Source of the DNA: a bacterium
Lineage (GTDB): Bacteria > JAMCPX01
DNA: 5,407 nucleotides
Direction: 5' to 3'
Assembly: GCA_021787655.1 (NCBI GenBank)
Contig: JAJYLM010000144.1
Location: forward strand, 1-5,407
A program made the position numbers and the translations under genes. Shown here one piece after another: positions 5,400-5,407 of the stretch; within the stretch, counting starts at the first letter, position 1, and each line of letters opens with the position of its first letter. Under the pieces are notes generated by a model. It saw only the letters and a list, made by a program, of their open reading frames with translations, was not told where the DNA came from and did not search any database.

Positions 5400-5407
5400 T
5401 ATGATGT

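Overview
The window looks like chromosomal DNA of a Gram-negative bacterium. An outer-membrane porin end, a signal-peptidase-II lipoprotein and a good sigma-54 (-24/-12) promoter support this. The lipoprotein style (short Gly-X-Y stretch, Ig-like domain, repeat propeller) and the sigma-54-linked lone receiver recall Nitrospirota or Desulfobacterota (the former deltaproteobacteria). That placement is inference; no rRNA or other phylogenetic marker is present. I see no insertion sequence, CRISPR array, tRNA or phage gene.

Layout. Positions 1-542 (+) hold the 3' end of a porin-like beta-barrel gene, closed by a strong hairpin terminator (574-606) that also lies downstream of the convergent pair on the minus strand. 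Positions 646-2979 (-) hold a probable two-gene unit: an NCS2-family purine permease (1642-2979), then fabH (646-1617) 24 bp downstream with its own ribosome binding site. Positions 2980-3390 are a 411-bp divergent regulatory region. It contains a CRP-like dyad (3059-3074), two further dyads (3091-3114, 3143-3156), a sigma-54 promoter (3231-3247) and a potentially structured leader (3307-3382). Positions 3391-3798 (+) encode a stand-alone CheY-like receiver protein. Positions 3957-5321 (-) encode a lipoprotein with a collagen-like stretch, a Big_5-type Ig-like domain and six 51-residue repeats that should form a six-bladed beta-propeller. It is followed by a classic intrinsic terminator (3891-3918) and preceded by an AT-rich palindrome-bearing promoter region.

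How the parts relate. FabH starts fatty-acid elongation and the permease imports nucleobases; co-transcription is plausible from spacing, but no shared pathway is evident. The receiver has no output domain and no kinase beside it, so its partner must be encoded elsewhere. The most unusual part is the receiver's upstream region: a sigma-54 promoter, candidate enhancer sites, and a leader whose predicted closing stem would cover the ribosome binding site. The same leader also contains a 44-codon open frame that overlaps the receiver start by ATGA. No clearly new multi-gene system is visible.
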